59,667 bases of DNA from NCBI GenBank assembly GCA_024695935.1, contig JAILHH010000026.1:1-59667 (forward strand), written 5' to 3'. The position numbers and the translations under genes are program-made. This DNA comes from Acetatifactor sp. GTDB lineage: Bacteria; Bacillota; Clostridia; Lachnospirales; Lachnospiraceae. The notes below the pieces were generated by a model. That model searched no databases, was not told the origin of the DNA, and was given only the letters and a program-made list of their open reading frames with translations. Shown in pieces: positions 51,227-59,667 of the stretch (positions within the stretch are counted from its first letter, which is position 1; every line of letters starts with the position of its first letter).

Positions 51227-52048
51227 ATGAATACGGAAAAGAGCAGAAAAAAATTTTTTTCCAAGGATGACAGACATTGGTTCTTAAACGGTCTTAAGGA
51301 TGGAATACCCATTGCTGCAGGATATTTTGCGGTGTCCTTTGCCCTTGGTATCGCAGCCAGAAATGCGGGACTTACTGCATTTCAGGCTACACTTGCAAGC
51401 TTGCTTACAAATACTTCTTCGGGAGAGTATGCGGGTTTTGCCGTAATGGCATCGGATGCATCATATTTTACCATGGCAGTTATGATCCTGATCGTCTGCG
51501 CAAGATATCTGTTAATGTCAATATCTCTGTCCCAAAAACTTCCAGAGGATACTCCTCTGTTTCACAGGATGTTGGTGGGATTTTGGATCACGGATGAAAT
51601 ATATGGAGCTTCATCGACCCTTCCCGGGAAACTGAATCCATTTTATAATTACGGATGCGCCATCTGTTCCCTGAGTTTTTGGGCACTGGGAACATGCCTT
51701 GGTGTGGTGGTGGGAAATATACTTCCGGCAAGACTCGTAAGCGCCTTCGGAGTGCTCTTGTTTGGTATGTTTTTGGCTATCATCATGCCTGAGGGAAAGC
51801 GTAACAAGGTGGTGGCATGTTTGATTTTTATCTCCATGGCTGCAAGCTTTGCATGCGCAAAACTGCCGGTGGTATCAAACATCAGTGAAGGTACCAGGAT
51901 CATCATCCTCACAGTGGTGATATCCCTGTTTGCCGCAGTGCTCTTCCCAATAAAGGATGATCATTTTGATGAGGACAGGGCCAATAAAAAGGATGATCCC
52001 ATTACGGAAAAAGTTAAAGGCAGGGATGAAAGAGGGGAGGAAGAATAA
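51227..52048 (+). CDS. azlC: AzlC family branched-chain amino acid exporter subunit
   Basis: The 273-aa membrane protein has LKDGIPIAAGYFAVSFALGI, TNTSSGEYAGFAVMA and LVGFWITDEIYGASS, as in AzlC. It has about six membrane helices and a charged C-terminal tail. With AzlD it exports branched-chain amino acids or analogues. Its stop overlaps the azlD start by one base. Confidence 0.92.
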   Translation: MNTEKSRKKFFSKDDRHWFLNGLKDGIPIAAGYFAVSFALGIAARNAGLTAFQATLASLLTNTSSGEYAGFAVMASDASYFTMAVMILIVCARYLLMSISLSQKLPEDTPLFHRMLVGFWITDEIYGASSTLPGKLNPFYNYGCAICSLSFWALGTCLGVVVGNILPARLVSAFGVLLFGMFLAIIMPEGKRNKVVACLIFISMAASFACAKLPVVSNISEGTRIIILTVVISLFAAVLFPIKDDHFDEDRANKKDDPITEKVKGRDERGEEE

Positions 52049-52359
52049 TGAAGCATAATATCTATATTTACATACTGGTTATGTTTTTGGTTTCCTATGG
52101 ACTGAGAGCCCTTCCCCTTACACTTATCAGAAAAGAGATAAAAAACAGGACCGTCAGGTCATTTTTATATTATGTGCCCTACGTGACTTTGGCTGTAATG
52201 ACATTCCCCGCCATTATGGATGCCACAGGCGCGCCCCTGGCAGGGCTTCTTGCTCTTGTAATCGGAATGGTGGCAGCATGGTTTGGGGCAGGACTTTTCC
52301 CGACAGCCGTGATCTGCAGTTTGGTTGTATTTTTCGCGGAACTGTTTTTACACATATAA
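52048..52359 (+). CDS. azlD: AzlD family branched-chain amino acid exporter subunit
   Basis: This 103-aa protein with three to four membrane helices has SYGLRALPLTLIRK and LYYVPYVTLAVMTFPA, the AzlD pattern. It is the small partner of AzlC, coupled by a TAATG overlap. Confidence 0.9.
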   Translation: MKHNIYIYILVMFLVSYGLRALPLTLIRKEIKNRTVRSFLYYVPYVTLAVMTFPAIMDATGAPLAGLLALVIGMVAAWFGAGLFPTAVICSLVVFFAELFLHI

Positions 52360-52378
52360 TAAAAAATACTTATAACAG

Positions 52379-52407
52379 TTGAATTTGTTCTAAATAATTC
52401 TTATAAT
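52379..52407 (+). promoter_or_regulatory. Promoter of the LysR regulator gene
   Basis: TTGAAT (52379-52384), 17 bases, TATAAT (52402-52407). Confidence 0.75.
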
Positions 52408-52449
52408 ATTCTTTCAAACAGAGTTTTGAGGAAAGGTTTTGAAGGGAAT

Positions 52450-53364
52450 ATGTTAAGCAATTTAGAATACTATAAAGTGTTTTATTATGTGGCAAAGACG
52501 GGAAGCATGACCCTGGCCGCAAATGAACTTAATATTTCTCAGCCGGCGGTCTCCCAGCAGATAAAACAGCTGGAGAGTCAGATGGGAGTAAACCTGATAG
52601 GCAGGGTCGCAAGAGGCGTGAAACTGACTGCCGAGGGAGAGCTTCTCTTTGAATATGTTTCAAAGGGAATCGAACTTATGGAGACAGGGGAAGAAAAGGT
52701 CAGAAAACTAAAGAACCTTGAACTTGGGGAAATCCATATCGGAGCCAGCGATATGACGTTAGAGTTTTATCTGCTACGGTATCTTGAAAAGTTTCACGAA
52801 CTTTATCCCGATATAAAGGTTATGGTCACAAATGCGCCCACACCCGAGACTCTTAATAATTTAAGGGATGGAAAGATCGATTTTGGGATAGTGAGTTCTC
52901 CGGTGCCTGAGATGAAGAATGTGGACATCAAAAAGGTCCGGGAGATAGAAGATGTTTTTGTGGCGGGCCGTCGCTTTATATCCTATAAAAATAAAACACT
53001 GGATCTGAAGGAACTTGAGAAACTTCCCATTGTATGCCTTGAGAGTAATACCAGCACCCGAAAATATATCGATGGTTTTCTGGCAGGAAATGATGTTGTT
53101 TTCACACCGGAATTTGAACTTTCCACCAGTGACATGATTGTTCAGTTTGCAGAGAGAAATCTGGGAGTCGGAAATGTGGTCAGAGATTTTGCGGCGGGTG
53201 CTCTTGAAAAAGGGACCCTGTTTGAATTAAGATTTAATAAGATGATCCCAAAGAGACATTTTTGCGTCGTGACCAACAAGGACAGCGCTATGAATCTGGC
53301 GGCTGAAAAACTGCTTAAGATAATGGAATCAGGCGAAATGGATCAAAAGGAAGTGATAGGATGA
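52450..53364 (+). CDS. LysR family transcriptional regulator
   Basis: Start at 52450 (MLSNLEYYKVFYYVAKTGSM). The 304-aa protein has the N-terminal winged HTH (TLAANELNISQPAVSQQIKQLE) and a C-terminal substrate-binding domain (LGEIHIGASDMTLEFYLLRYL, FGIVSSPVPEM). The effector is unknown. It follows azlCD but has its own promoter, so it may regulate that pair. The stop overlaps the next gene by four bases (ATGA). Confidence 0.92.
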   Translation: MLSNLEYYKVFYYVAKTGSMTLAANELNISQPAVSQQIKQLESQMGVNLIGRVARGVKLTAEGELLFEYVSKGIELMETGEEKVRKLKNLELGEIHIGASDMTLEFYLLRYLEKFHELYPDIKVMVTNAPTPETLNNLRDGKIDFGIVSSPVPEMKNVDIKKVREIEDVFVAGRRFISYKNKTLDLKELEKLPIVCLESNTSTRKYIDGFLAGNDVVFTPEFELSTSDMIVQFAERNLGVGNVVRDFAAGALEKGTLFELRFNKMIPKRHFCVVTNKDSAMNLAAEKLLKIMESGEMDQKEVIG

Positions 53365-53882
53365 GATTGCCAAGCAGTCTCTCACCCGAAGATGAGAAAA
53401 CTTTTAAAGATATATATGCCCGCATAAGCGGTGAATCCAGGATAAAGGAGTCTGCCAAAAATATGCAGCACGGCAGCACCAGCGTGCTAAAACACAGCAT
53501 TGCAGTGGCGTATACCAGTTTTTATCTGGTGAGAAAACTTAAACTTCATGTAAATGAAAATGCTCTCATAAGAGGTGCACTCTTACATGATTATTTTCTC
53601 TACGACTGGCACAATTACGATAATAATGAACATCCTCTTCATGGTTTTTTTCATCCGGGAGTAGCACTCAGAAATGCCATGGAGGATTTTGAGGATCTGT
53701 CAGAGGTTGAACAGGATATGATAAAAAAGCACATGTTTCCGCTTACGCCTTGGCCACCTAAATATATAGAGTCCTGGGTTTTGTGTATTGCGGATAAATA
53801 CTGTTCAAGCAAGGAAACGGCAGAAGGAATATATGACAGACTTTTTTCAAAGGATAAAGACGGGAAGGAGAACAGAAAATGA
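53361..53882 (+). CDS. HD domain phosphohydrolase
   Basis: The 173-aa protein has LKHSIAVAYTSFYLV, the metal pair in GALLHDYFLYDWH (HD), HPLHGFFHPGVAL and a later Asp in VLCIADKYCS. HD proteins hydrolyse phosphate esters, often of nucleotides. Substrate unknown. It overlaps the LysR gene and the following membrane gene by four bases on each side, so it is one transcript. Confidence 0.88.
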   Translation: MRLPSSLSPEDEKTFKDIYARISGESRIKESAKNMQHGSTSVLKHSIAVAYTSFYLVRKLKLHVNENALIRGALLHDYFLYDWHNYDNNEHPLHGFFHPGVALRNAMEDFEDLSEVEQDMIKKHMFPLTPWPPKYIESWVLCIADKYCSSKETAEGIYDRLFSKDKDGKENRK

Positions 53883-54253
53883 GTGATATCGAAAAAAATA
53901 TCAATTCGGAAAAAGAGGGTAATGAGAAAGAAAACGGATCGAAATTTACATTTAAACAGGTGCTTGCAATTCTGGGCATCGTGGTGCTCGCAGGACTGTA
54001 TCTGATGACTCTCGTGGCTGCCATAATGGGGCAGGGAAGTGTGACAGGGCTCTTTGCCACATGCGTTATAGCAACCTTTGTGGTGCCACTTCTCATATGG
54101 GCTATGATATGGGGGATCGGTGCCATTACATCCAAAAAGACCATCGCCAGTGTTAACCTGGGCGGTGCAGATCATATCGATGATGTGAGTGCGGAGATTG
54201 AGAAAATAAAAAGCGAAAATGAGACAAAAAAAGAAGACGGGGCGCAGGTTTAA
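53879..54253 (+). CDS. Small membrane protein of unknown function
   Basis: The 124-aa protein has a charged N-terminus, two hydrophobic segments (about 27-50 and 58-82) and an acidic, Lys-rich C-terminus. No domain recognised. It is coupled to the HD gene by an ATGA overlap and converges with the HAD gene, overlapping it by four bases. Confidence 0.65.
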   Translation: MSDIEKNINSEKEGNEKENGSKFTFKQVLAILGIVVLAGLYLMTLVAAIMGQGSVTGLFATCVIATFVVPLLIWAMIWGIGAITSKKTIASVNLGGADHIDDVSAEIEKIKSENETKKEDGAQV

Positions 54254-54855
54254 TAACTTACGCCACAGTCTTTTAAGACAGCCTCAGCTGATTTTTTGTC
54301 AGTAAAAAGAAATGCGTGGATACCGAGCCTGTTTGCCGTGTCCACGTTTTTTTGCGTATCATCAAAAAACAGACATTCATCGGGATCAAGAGAGTATGTG
54401 TCTAGAAGTTTTAAATATATATCTTCATCAGGTTTTATCATGTTCACAAGATCTGACCAGATGCCGCCCGTCATAGTGGATGTGAACGCTGTTGCATCCG
54501 GGTTTTCAGCCCTGACTTTCTCGGAATAATTTGAAAGAAAATATACTTTATAACCGGCATTCATGATGGCTTTAACCCATTCGATGGAATAGTCATATCT
54601 TTTCACGATACCTGTCATGTCATCAAAGGCTCTGTGTATTTCATCCTCCAGGGAAGGATCAAGCCTGACAAAGGAATCTATGACCTTTTCATCGGACCAG
54701 ACACCTCTGTCGAACTCCTTCCAGGTGGAAGAGTGCACCGTTACTGCGGCAAGTTTTTCGATCATTTCCTCGTTGAAACCCTTGTCAGCTAAAAAATCTT
54801 TCCATCTGAAATCCACAAGGACGTTACCAAGGTCAAAGATTATATTTTTGATCAT
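54250..54855 (-). CDS. HAD family hydrolase
   Basis: The 201-aa protein has motif I IIFDLGNVLVDF (second Asp changed to Asn-Val, as in the YihX-like group with DxG), motif II VYFLSNYSE, motif III KPDEDIYLKL and motif IV CLFFDDTQKNVDTANRLGI. It is a HAD subfamily IA phosphatase. In motif I the general acid Asp is replaced by Gly (DLG), as in epoxide-hydrolase-like HADs, but sugar-phosphatase relatives also show this. Substrate unknown. Confidence 0.88.
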   Translation of the reverse strand: MIKNIIFDLGNVLVDFRWKDFLADKGFNEEMIEKLAAVTVHSSTWKEFDRGVWSDEKVIDSFVRLDPSLEDEIHRAFDDMTGIVKRYDYSIEWVKAIMNAGYKVYFLSNYSEKVRAENPDATAFTSTMTGGIWSDLVNMIKPDEDIYLKLLDTYSLDPDECLFFDDTQKNVDTANRLGIHAFLFTDKKSAEAVLKDCGVSY

Positions 54856-54888
54856 GAAATTAAAACTCCTTTTGATCTGTAAGAGAAA

Positions 54889-55377
54889 CTAATCCGCGAT
54901 ACGTATATTTTTAAGCGCCCAGAGCTGTAATGCTTTTGCGTTATCGCTGATCTTTTCAAGTGAATCAAGGATACCTTCAAATATGGGACGCTCGTCGGAT
55001 GTGATGACACCGTCCTCTGAGATAGCGATGAGAGATGCTCTGAGAATATCGATATCCTTTAATGAACCCAAAACCTTGAGGGCGAGTCTGTCAAAGTCAT
55101 CGATCTTTACTTCGGAAACTGAATCCTTTCCGATTGGACACTCCCTTGCACAGTATGAATTGCAAAGCTCGGGGGTATTGTAAGCCTTTGCCATTGCCTT
55201 TACTTCCTCGGGATAGGGTGATATTGTGTCAAGCTCGATCCTTGCAAGACGTGTGCGGTCGATATTTACGATCTCTGCGGCTTTCTCACGGCTTGTAAAT
55301 TCATCATTGTTCTCAGCGGCCTCAATGCGGGCGAGATAATACATGTTATCTGCTGCTTTTGTGGCTTTTTTTCCCAT
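54889..55377 (-). CDS. XRE-like regulator with a Cys cluster
   Basis: The 162-aa protein has an HTH region at about residues 28-65 (SREKAAEIVNIDRTRLARIE), then ELCNSYCARECPIG with three Cys in a CxxxCxxxC pattern, then a helical C-terminus. The Cys set could bind metal or an iron-sulfur cluster, or sense redox state; this is inference. It lies 33 bases upstream of the HAD gene on the same strand, so both may be one transcript, and is divergent from pcrA. Confidence 0.75.
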   Translation of the reverse strand: MGKKATKAADNMYYLARIEAAENNDEFTSREKAAEIVNIDRTRLARIELDTISPYPEEVKAMAKAYNTPELCNSYCARECPIGKDSVSEVKIDDFDRLALKVLGSLKDIDILRASLIAISEDGVITSDERPIFEGILDSLEKISDNAKALQLWALKNIRIAD

Positions 55378-55541
55378 TTTTCGTACCTGCCTTTTTCGTT
55401 TATCTGTTATTTTTCAAAAAAGAAAAACGTCATATTTCACATTGTTTTAAGTGTATCATATATGTTTTTGTTAATCAATTATCAATGTCAAGAATGTAAT
55501 ATTTTGCCAAAAAGCAGTTGATTATTTTTATAAAAATGAGG

Positions 55542-55570
55542 TTGTGGTTAAGAAGGCGATTTGATAAAAT
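55542..55570 (+). promoter_or_regulatory. Promoter of pcrA
   Basis: TTGTGG (55542-55547), 17 bases, TAAAAT (55565-55570). Confidence 0.55.
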
Positions 55571-55603
55571 TTGATTTGTATTTAATTATTTGGAGGAAAG
55601 CAA

Positions 55604-57883
55604 TTGAGTATTTACGACACTTTAAATAGAGAACAAAAAGAAGCAGTGATGACCACCGAGGGTCCCCTTCTCATCCTGGCGGGAGCAGGAAGCGGAAAGA
55701 CCAGAGTTTTGACCCACAGAGTGGCATACCTGATAGACGAGATGGGGGTAAATCCCTGGAATATCCTGGCAATAACCTTTACAAACAAAGCGGCGGGAGA
55801 GATGAAAGAGAGAGTGGGAAACATTGTGGACAATGGTGACTCCGTATGGGTAAGCACCTTTCATTCCGCGTGCCTGAGGATCTTAAGACGCCATATTTAT
55901 CTCTTGGGATATGATAATAATTTTACGATATATGACACAGACGATCAGAAAACACTCATAAAGAATATATGTAAGCGCCTTGATATCGACCCCAAAAAGT
56001 TCAAGGAAAGACTGTTTATGAACGGTATATCCTCCGCAAAGGATTCCCTTTTAAGTCCCGAAGAGTACAGGATGTCCGCCATGGGTGATCTCACAAAGCA
56101 AATGATATCAAAGGTTTATTTTGAATATCAGGATGCCCTGAGACAGAGCAATGCCCTGGACTTTGATGACATCATCTGTAAGACCGTGGAGCTTTTTAAG
56201 GCTAATCCGGAGGTCCTGGACAATTACAGGGAGCACTTTAAATACATAATGGTGGATGAGTATCAGGATACAAATACAGCCCAGTTTGAACTCATAAGAC
56301 TTCTTGCTGAGAAATACAGAAACCTTTGCGTGGTGGGTGATGACGATCAGTCCATATATAAATTCAGAGGCGCCAATATCAGAAACATCCTGGATTTTGA
56401 AAAACATTTTCCTGAGGCAAAGGTGATCAAACTGGAGCAAAACTACCGTTCCACTGAAAACATCCTGGCAGCAGCAAATGCCGTGATCAAAAACAATATC
56501 GGCAGAAAAGAGAAAGCGCTTTGGACCGACAAGGGAAACGGTGAAAAGATCCACTTCAGAGATTTTGAGTCGGCATATGAGGAGGCAGAGTATGTTTCCG
56601 ATGATATTTCAAGGCATGTGAGAAAAGGCGGAAAGTATTCCGATTGTGCCGTTTTGTACAGAACCAATGCCCAGTCACGTCTTTTAGAGGAAAAAATGGT
56701 CCACGACGGTATTCCTTACCAGGTTGTGGGCAGCATCAATTTCTATTCAAGAGTTGAGATCAAGGACGTGCTGGCTTATCTAAAGACCATAGATAATGCA
56801 AAGGATGATATCGCCCTTCGCAGGATTATAAACGTGCCCAAACGAGGCATCGGAGCAACAACGATAGAAAAGATCGCAGACTATGCATACCAAAATTCCA
56901 TCACCATGTATGATGCCATGTGCAGGGCGGATGAGATACCGACTCTTGGAAAAGCGGCTGCAAAGATCAACGGATTTGTAAATATGATCCGGGTTTTCAG
57001 AAGCGGGCTTGAGTCATACACTTTGCCCGATCTCATTAAAGCCGTTATCGAAAAGACAGGATACGATGCTTATCTGGAAGAAACCTATGATGAATCCTTT
57101 GAAGAGCGAGAGGAAAACGTGGACGAACTGATATCGAAGGCCGAGGCCTTTGAGGAGGAGAACGAGGAAGCAGACCTTACTTCTTTTCTGGCAGATGTTG
57201 CGCTGGTGGCGGATATTGACAGCGTGGATGAAAATGATGACAGAGTACTCCTCATGACGATCCATTCAGCCAAGGGATTGGAGTTTGAATCTGTGTACCT
57301 GACCGGAATGGATGACGGAGTATTCCCGGGATTTATGACTATCACTACGGGTAATGATGAGGACATGGAGGAAGAGAGGCGTCTGGCATATGTGGGTATC
57401 ACCAGAGCCAAAAAGGAACTCACCCTGACCCATGCAAAGGCCAGGATGGTAAGAGGCGAAATGCAGTACAGTGCAGTCAGCAGATTCGTAAAGGAGATCC
57501 CCGGAGAATTGTTGGACAACAGACTGCCCCAGAGCAGAAGGTTCGATTCTTACGACGATCCTATCCCTCTGCAGCCTGTAAACTTTGATCCAAGACCCAG
57601 AGCCACTCTCAGAAAAAAGGTGACAAGGGATGAGGATAAGCCCTTTATCGCAAAGGGGATAAGCTCCCTCAATAACCTTGCCGGATTGTCAAAGGGAGGG
57701 GCGGCTCTAAGTGTTGAAAAACCGGATTATGACATAGGCGACAGAGTAAAGCATATCAAGTTTGGCACCGGCACAGTTGAGGATATGACAAAGGAACCAA
57801 GAGACTACAAAGTAAAGATCATGTTTGATGATGCAGGCCCAAAGATTATGTACGCTTCCTTTGCAAAATTAAAGAAGGTGTGA
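55604..57883 (+). CDS. pcrA: ATP-dependent DNA helicase PcrA/UvrD
   Basis: The start is TTG at 55604, fixed by GGAGGAAAG (55592-55600) and by the standard N-terminus SIYDTLNREQKEAV. The 759-aa SF1 helicase has motif I AGAGSGKTRVLTHR, motif II MVDEYQDTN, motif III VVGDDDQSIYKFRGA, EQNYRST, motif V MTIHSAKGLEFESVYL and motif VI RRLAYVGITRAKKEL. The C-terminus GDRVKHIKFGTGTVEDM is the PcrA RNA-polymerase-binding tail. It unwinds DNA in repair and clears replication barriers. Confidence 0.97.
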   Translation: MSIYDTLNREQKEAVMTTEGPLLILAGAGSGKTRVLTHRVAYLIDEMGVNPWNILAITFTNKAAGEMKERVGNIVDNGDSVWVSTFHSACLRILRRHIYLLGYDNNFTIYDTDDQKTLIKNICKRLDIDPKKFKERLFMNGISSAKDSLLSPEEYRMSAMGDLTKQMISKVYFEYQDALRQSNALDFDDIICKTVELFKANPEVLDNYREHFKYIMVDEYQDTNTAQFELIRLLAEKYRNLCVVGDDDQSIYKFRGANIRNILDFEKHFPEAKVIKLEQNYRSTENILAAANAVIKNNIGRKEKALWTDKGNGEKIHFRDFESAYEEAEYVSDDISRHVRKGGKYSDCAVLYRTNAQSRLLEEKMVHDGIPYQVVGSINFYSRVEIKDVLAYLKTIDNAKDDIALRRIINVPKRGIGATTIEKIADYAYQNSITMYDAMCRADEIPTLGKAAAKINGFVNMIRVFRSGLESYTLPDLIKAVIEKTGYDAYLEETYDESFEEREENVDELISKAEAFEEENEEADLTSFLADVALVADIDSVDENDDRVLLMTIHSAKGLEFESVYLTGMDDGVFPGFMTITTGNDEDMEEERRLAYVGITRAKKELTLTHAKARMVRGEMQYSAVSRFVKEIPGELLDNRLPQSRRFDSYDDPIPLQPVNFDPRPRATLRKKVTRDEDKPFIAKGISSLNNLAGLSKGGAALSVEKPDYDIGDRVKHIKFGTGTVEDMTKEPRDYKVKIMFDDAGPKIMYASFAKLKKV

Positions 57884-57929
57884 TATTCTAAAATTAACTA
57901 AAAAACGGCAATAAACAAGGGGGATCGAC

Positions 57930-58184
57930 ATGGATAAAATCGAAAAATTTCTGGATATGGTAGACATTGACAGACTTAGCGAACTTTTAGGCAAAAAGGA
58001 AGAAAAAAAGAAGGTTTCACCCTGGGTTGTAGTTCTTATCGTGATCGGGGTTTTGGCTGTTTTAGGCGGAGTTGCGTTTGCAATCTACAAATATGTATGC
58101 CCCAATTATCTTATGGATATGGACGATGAGTATGATGATGACTACGAAGAAGATGATGATGACGGCGATATCTTCGAAGATTAA
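57930..58184 (+). CDS. Small membrane protein with acidic tail
   Basis: The 84-aa protein has an N-terminal helical part, a Lys-rich stretch (KKEEKKK), one membrane helix at about residues 32-52, and a C-terminus almost entirely Asp, Glu and Tyr. Similar proteins are common in Lachnospiraceae; function unknown. It lies between pcrA and the methyltransferase gene, 19 bases before the latter. Confidence 0.7.
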   Translation: MDKIEKFLDMVDIDRLSELLGKKEEKKKVSPWVVVLIVIGVLAVLGGVAFAIYKYVCPNYLMDMDDEYDDDYEEDDDDGDIFED

Positions 58185-58203
58185 TCTTTGATTGGAGTTT
58201 TTA

Positions 58204-59667
58204 ATGAAAAAAGGACAGGTATATGAAGGCATTGTAACAAGGGTGGATTTCCCTAACAAAGCTTATGTGGAAGCTGACGGGGAGGTTGCAATTGTCAAAA
58301 ATGCACTGCCCGGTCAAAAGATAGAATTCATAGTGAGCAAAGTACGCAAAGGGAAGGCGGAGGGCCGACTTAAGAGTGTGATCGAAAAATCACCCATGGA
58401 AGTCGGCCCTACGTGTTCCCATTTTGGCGTTTGCGGGGGATGTACATATCTGTCCCTTAACTATGATGACCAGGTAAAGTTAAAGGAAGAACAGGTTTAT
58501 AAATTACTCGATGGCGTTATAGGTGAAAAATCCGTTAACGGTCCATGGACATGGGAAGGAATAAAGAAAAGTCCGGTGTATCACGGATACAGAAACAAAA
58601 TGGAGTTTTCCTTTGGAGATGAATTTAAGGATGGCCCCATGGCCCTTGGCATGCATAAGAGGGGAAGCTTTTATGATATCGTGACTGTGGATGACTGCAT
58701 GATCGTTGATTCTGATTATAGGATCATATTGAGAGCAACACTGGATTATTTTACGGAAAAGAATGTGCCCTTTTTGCATCGTATGAGCCATGAAGGATTT
58801 TTAAGGCATCTTTTGGTGAGAAAAGCGTCGAAGACGGGTGAGATCCTGGTGGCACTTGTTACCACAAGCCGGATGGATGAAGAAGTGAGAAATGAACTGG
58901 TAGAAGGCTACAGGGATATGCTCCTTGAACTGGTACGTGATGGCAGGGTAGCAGGCAGTTTTGCGGGTATTTTGCATATCATCAATGACTCACTTGCCGA
59001 TGTGGTCCGGGCTGATGTGACAAATGTACTTTACGGAAGAGAATATTTTGTTGAGGAACTTTTGGGACTTAAATTCAAGGTTTCAACATTTTCATTTTTT
59101 CAGACGAATTCATATTCTGCCGAGGTATTGTATTCCACAGCCAGAGAGTATATTGGGAATCTGGGTGGCAGCGACAAGGTTGTATTTGACCTCTACAGCG
59201 GTACAGGTACGATCGCACAGCTGATGGCTCCGGCATGCAAAAAAGTAGTAGGCGTTGAAATTGTGGAAGAGGCAGTCGAAGCCGCAAAAAAGAATGCTCT
59301 GGAAAACGGTCTTGATAACTGTGAATTCATAGCAGGAGACGTTTTAAAAGTGTTGGACGATGTGGAGGATAAGCCTGACTTTATCATCCTTGATCCTCCA
59401 AGAGACGGTGTTCACCCCAAAGCTTTACAGAAAATAATCGGTTATGGCGTGGACAGGATTTTATACATTTCCTGCAAGCCGACATCACTTACAAGAGACC
59501 TGGAAACATTTCTCGAAAACGGTTATAGAGTGGAGAGAGCTTGCTGTGTTGACCAGTTCCCATGGACGGCGAATGTGGAGACGGTATGTCTTTTGTCCAA
59601 ACTTCATGAAGCAAAACATCATGTCAATGTTAAATTAGATATGGATGAACTTGATCTCACAAGTGCT
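58204..59667 (+). CDS. 23S rRNA (uracil-5)-methyltransferase, RlmD/TrmA family, 3' end cut by window
   Basis: The frame from ATG 58204 is open to the end of the window (488 codons), so the C-terminus is missing. It has an N-terminal TRAM-like domain (GQVYEGIVTRVDFPNKAYVE), an iron-sulfur Cys set Cys71, Cys77, Cys80 (TCSHFGVCGGCTYL), the SAM motif VFDLYSGTGTIAQL, IILDPPRDGVHP and the catalytic Cys motif ILYISCKPTSLTRDL. It methylates a uridine in rRNA. Beyond the usual end near LLSKL the chain continues into DMDELDLTSA, which in Lachnospiraceae starts an extra C-terminal domain. The exact target base is not deducible. Confidence 0.93.
   Translation, partial: MKKGQVYEGIVTRVDFPNKAYVEADGEVAIVKNALPGQKIEFIVSKVRKGKAEGRLKSVIEKSPMEVGPTCSHFGVCGGCTYLSLNYDDQVKLKEEQVYKLLDGVIGEKSVNGPWTWEGIKKSPVYHGYRNKMEFSFGDEFKDGPMALGMHKRGSFYDIVTVDDCMIVDSDYRIILRATLDYFTEKNVPFLHRMSHEGFLRHLLVRKASKTGEILVALVTTSRMDEEVRNELVEGYRDMLLELVRDGRVAGSFAGILHIINDSLADVVRADVTNVLYGREYFVEELLGLKFKVSTFSFFQTNSYSAEVLYSTAREYIGNLGGSDKVVFDLYSGTGTIAQLMAPACKKVVGVEIVEEAVEAAKKNALENGLDNCEFIAGDVLKVLDDVEDKPDFIILDPPRDGVHPKALQKIIGYGVDRILYISCKPTSLTRDLETFLENGYRVERACCVDQFPWTANVETVCLLSKLHEAKHHVNVKLDMDELDLTSA

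Noticed and set aside
54786-54855. HAD gene as a pseudogene because motif I lacks the second Asp
   Set aside because: All other motifs are intact and DxG motif I occurs in functional relatives.

Overview
The window is about 59.7 kb of a Gram-positive chromosome. It most resembles an anaerobic Firmicute of the family Lachnospiraceae (Butyrivibrio or Roseburia-like). The evidence is the CIRCE element before htpG, LytS-type kinases, the DUF5716/DUF5717 gene pair, DUF1653, split short-chain CHR transporters, AzlC/AzlD, and strong AGGAGG ribosome binding sites. This assignment is inferred from gene content; no marker gene was compared.

Layout. (1) 1-442: C-terminal end of a PEP/pyruvate-binding (PEP synthase-like) protein. 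(2) 443-8640: an AT-rich accessory island. It holds a 50-aa exported peptide gene, a convergent 637-aa regulator with two HTH domains (RRNPP/Rgg-like), and a divergent RiPP operon (51-aa Cys-ending precursor, radical SAM/SPASM maturase, ABC exporter). An AAA ATPase + RloB pair of the AbiL type follows. A shared operator dyad, a scar carrying a second copy of the exporter's 3' end, and 53-bp direct repeats carrying a terminator mark rearrangement. (3) 8.7-13.9 kb: small membrane protein, DUF1653 protein, 5'-nucleotidase, glycosyltransferase, lipid kinase, glyA. (4) 14.3-17.3 kb: ACT-domain protein, homoserine dehydrogenase and aspartate kinase (threonine/methionine branch). (5) 17.5-21.5 kb: candidate structured RNA, membrane-anchored GH3 protein, metallophosphoesterase lipoprotein, an unusual 125-bp-periodic array of alternating inverted repeats, and tRNA-Gly(GCC). 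(6) 21.7-28.0 kb: signalling cluster with two LytS-like kinases, one receiver-winged-helix regulator, a miniature sortase-like protein, an acidic tail-anchored protein and a TPR-GGDEF protein. (7) 28.0-38.7 kb: beta-CASP nuclease, thyA, folA, ilvE, foldase lipoprotein, proS, CIRCE-htpG, split chromate transporter. (8) 38.8-45.7 kb: four-gene operon of unknown function (DUF5717 protein, Hsp70-like DUF5716 protein, TPR-like protein, membrane coiled-coil protein). (9) 45.8-51.1 kb: purC, purB, a PurF-like protein lacking the catalytic Cys, purA. (10) 51.2-59.7 kb: azlCD, LysR regulator, HD protein, HAD hydrolase, Cys-motif XRE regulator, pcrA, small acidic membrane protein, and a 23S rRNA methyltransferase cut by the window end.

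The main candidates for undescribed biology are the peptide-regulated RiPP locus with its shared operator, the AAA/RloB module with an apparent empty-site copy upstream, the 125-bp repeat array, the structured RNA at 17.6-17.77 kb, the mini-sortase inside a two-component cluster, and the DUF5717/DUF5716 operon.
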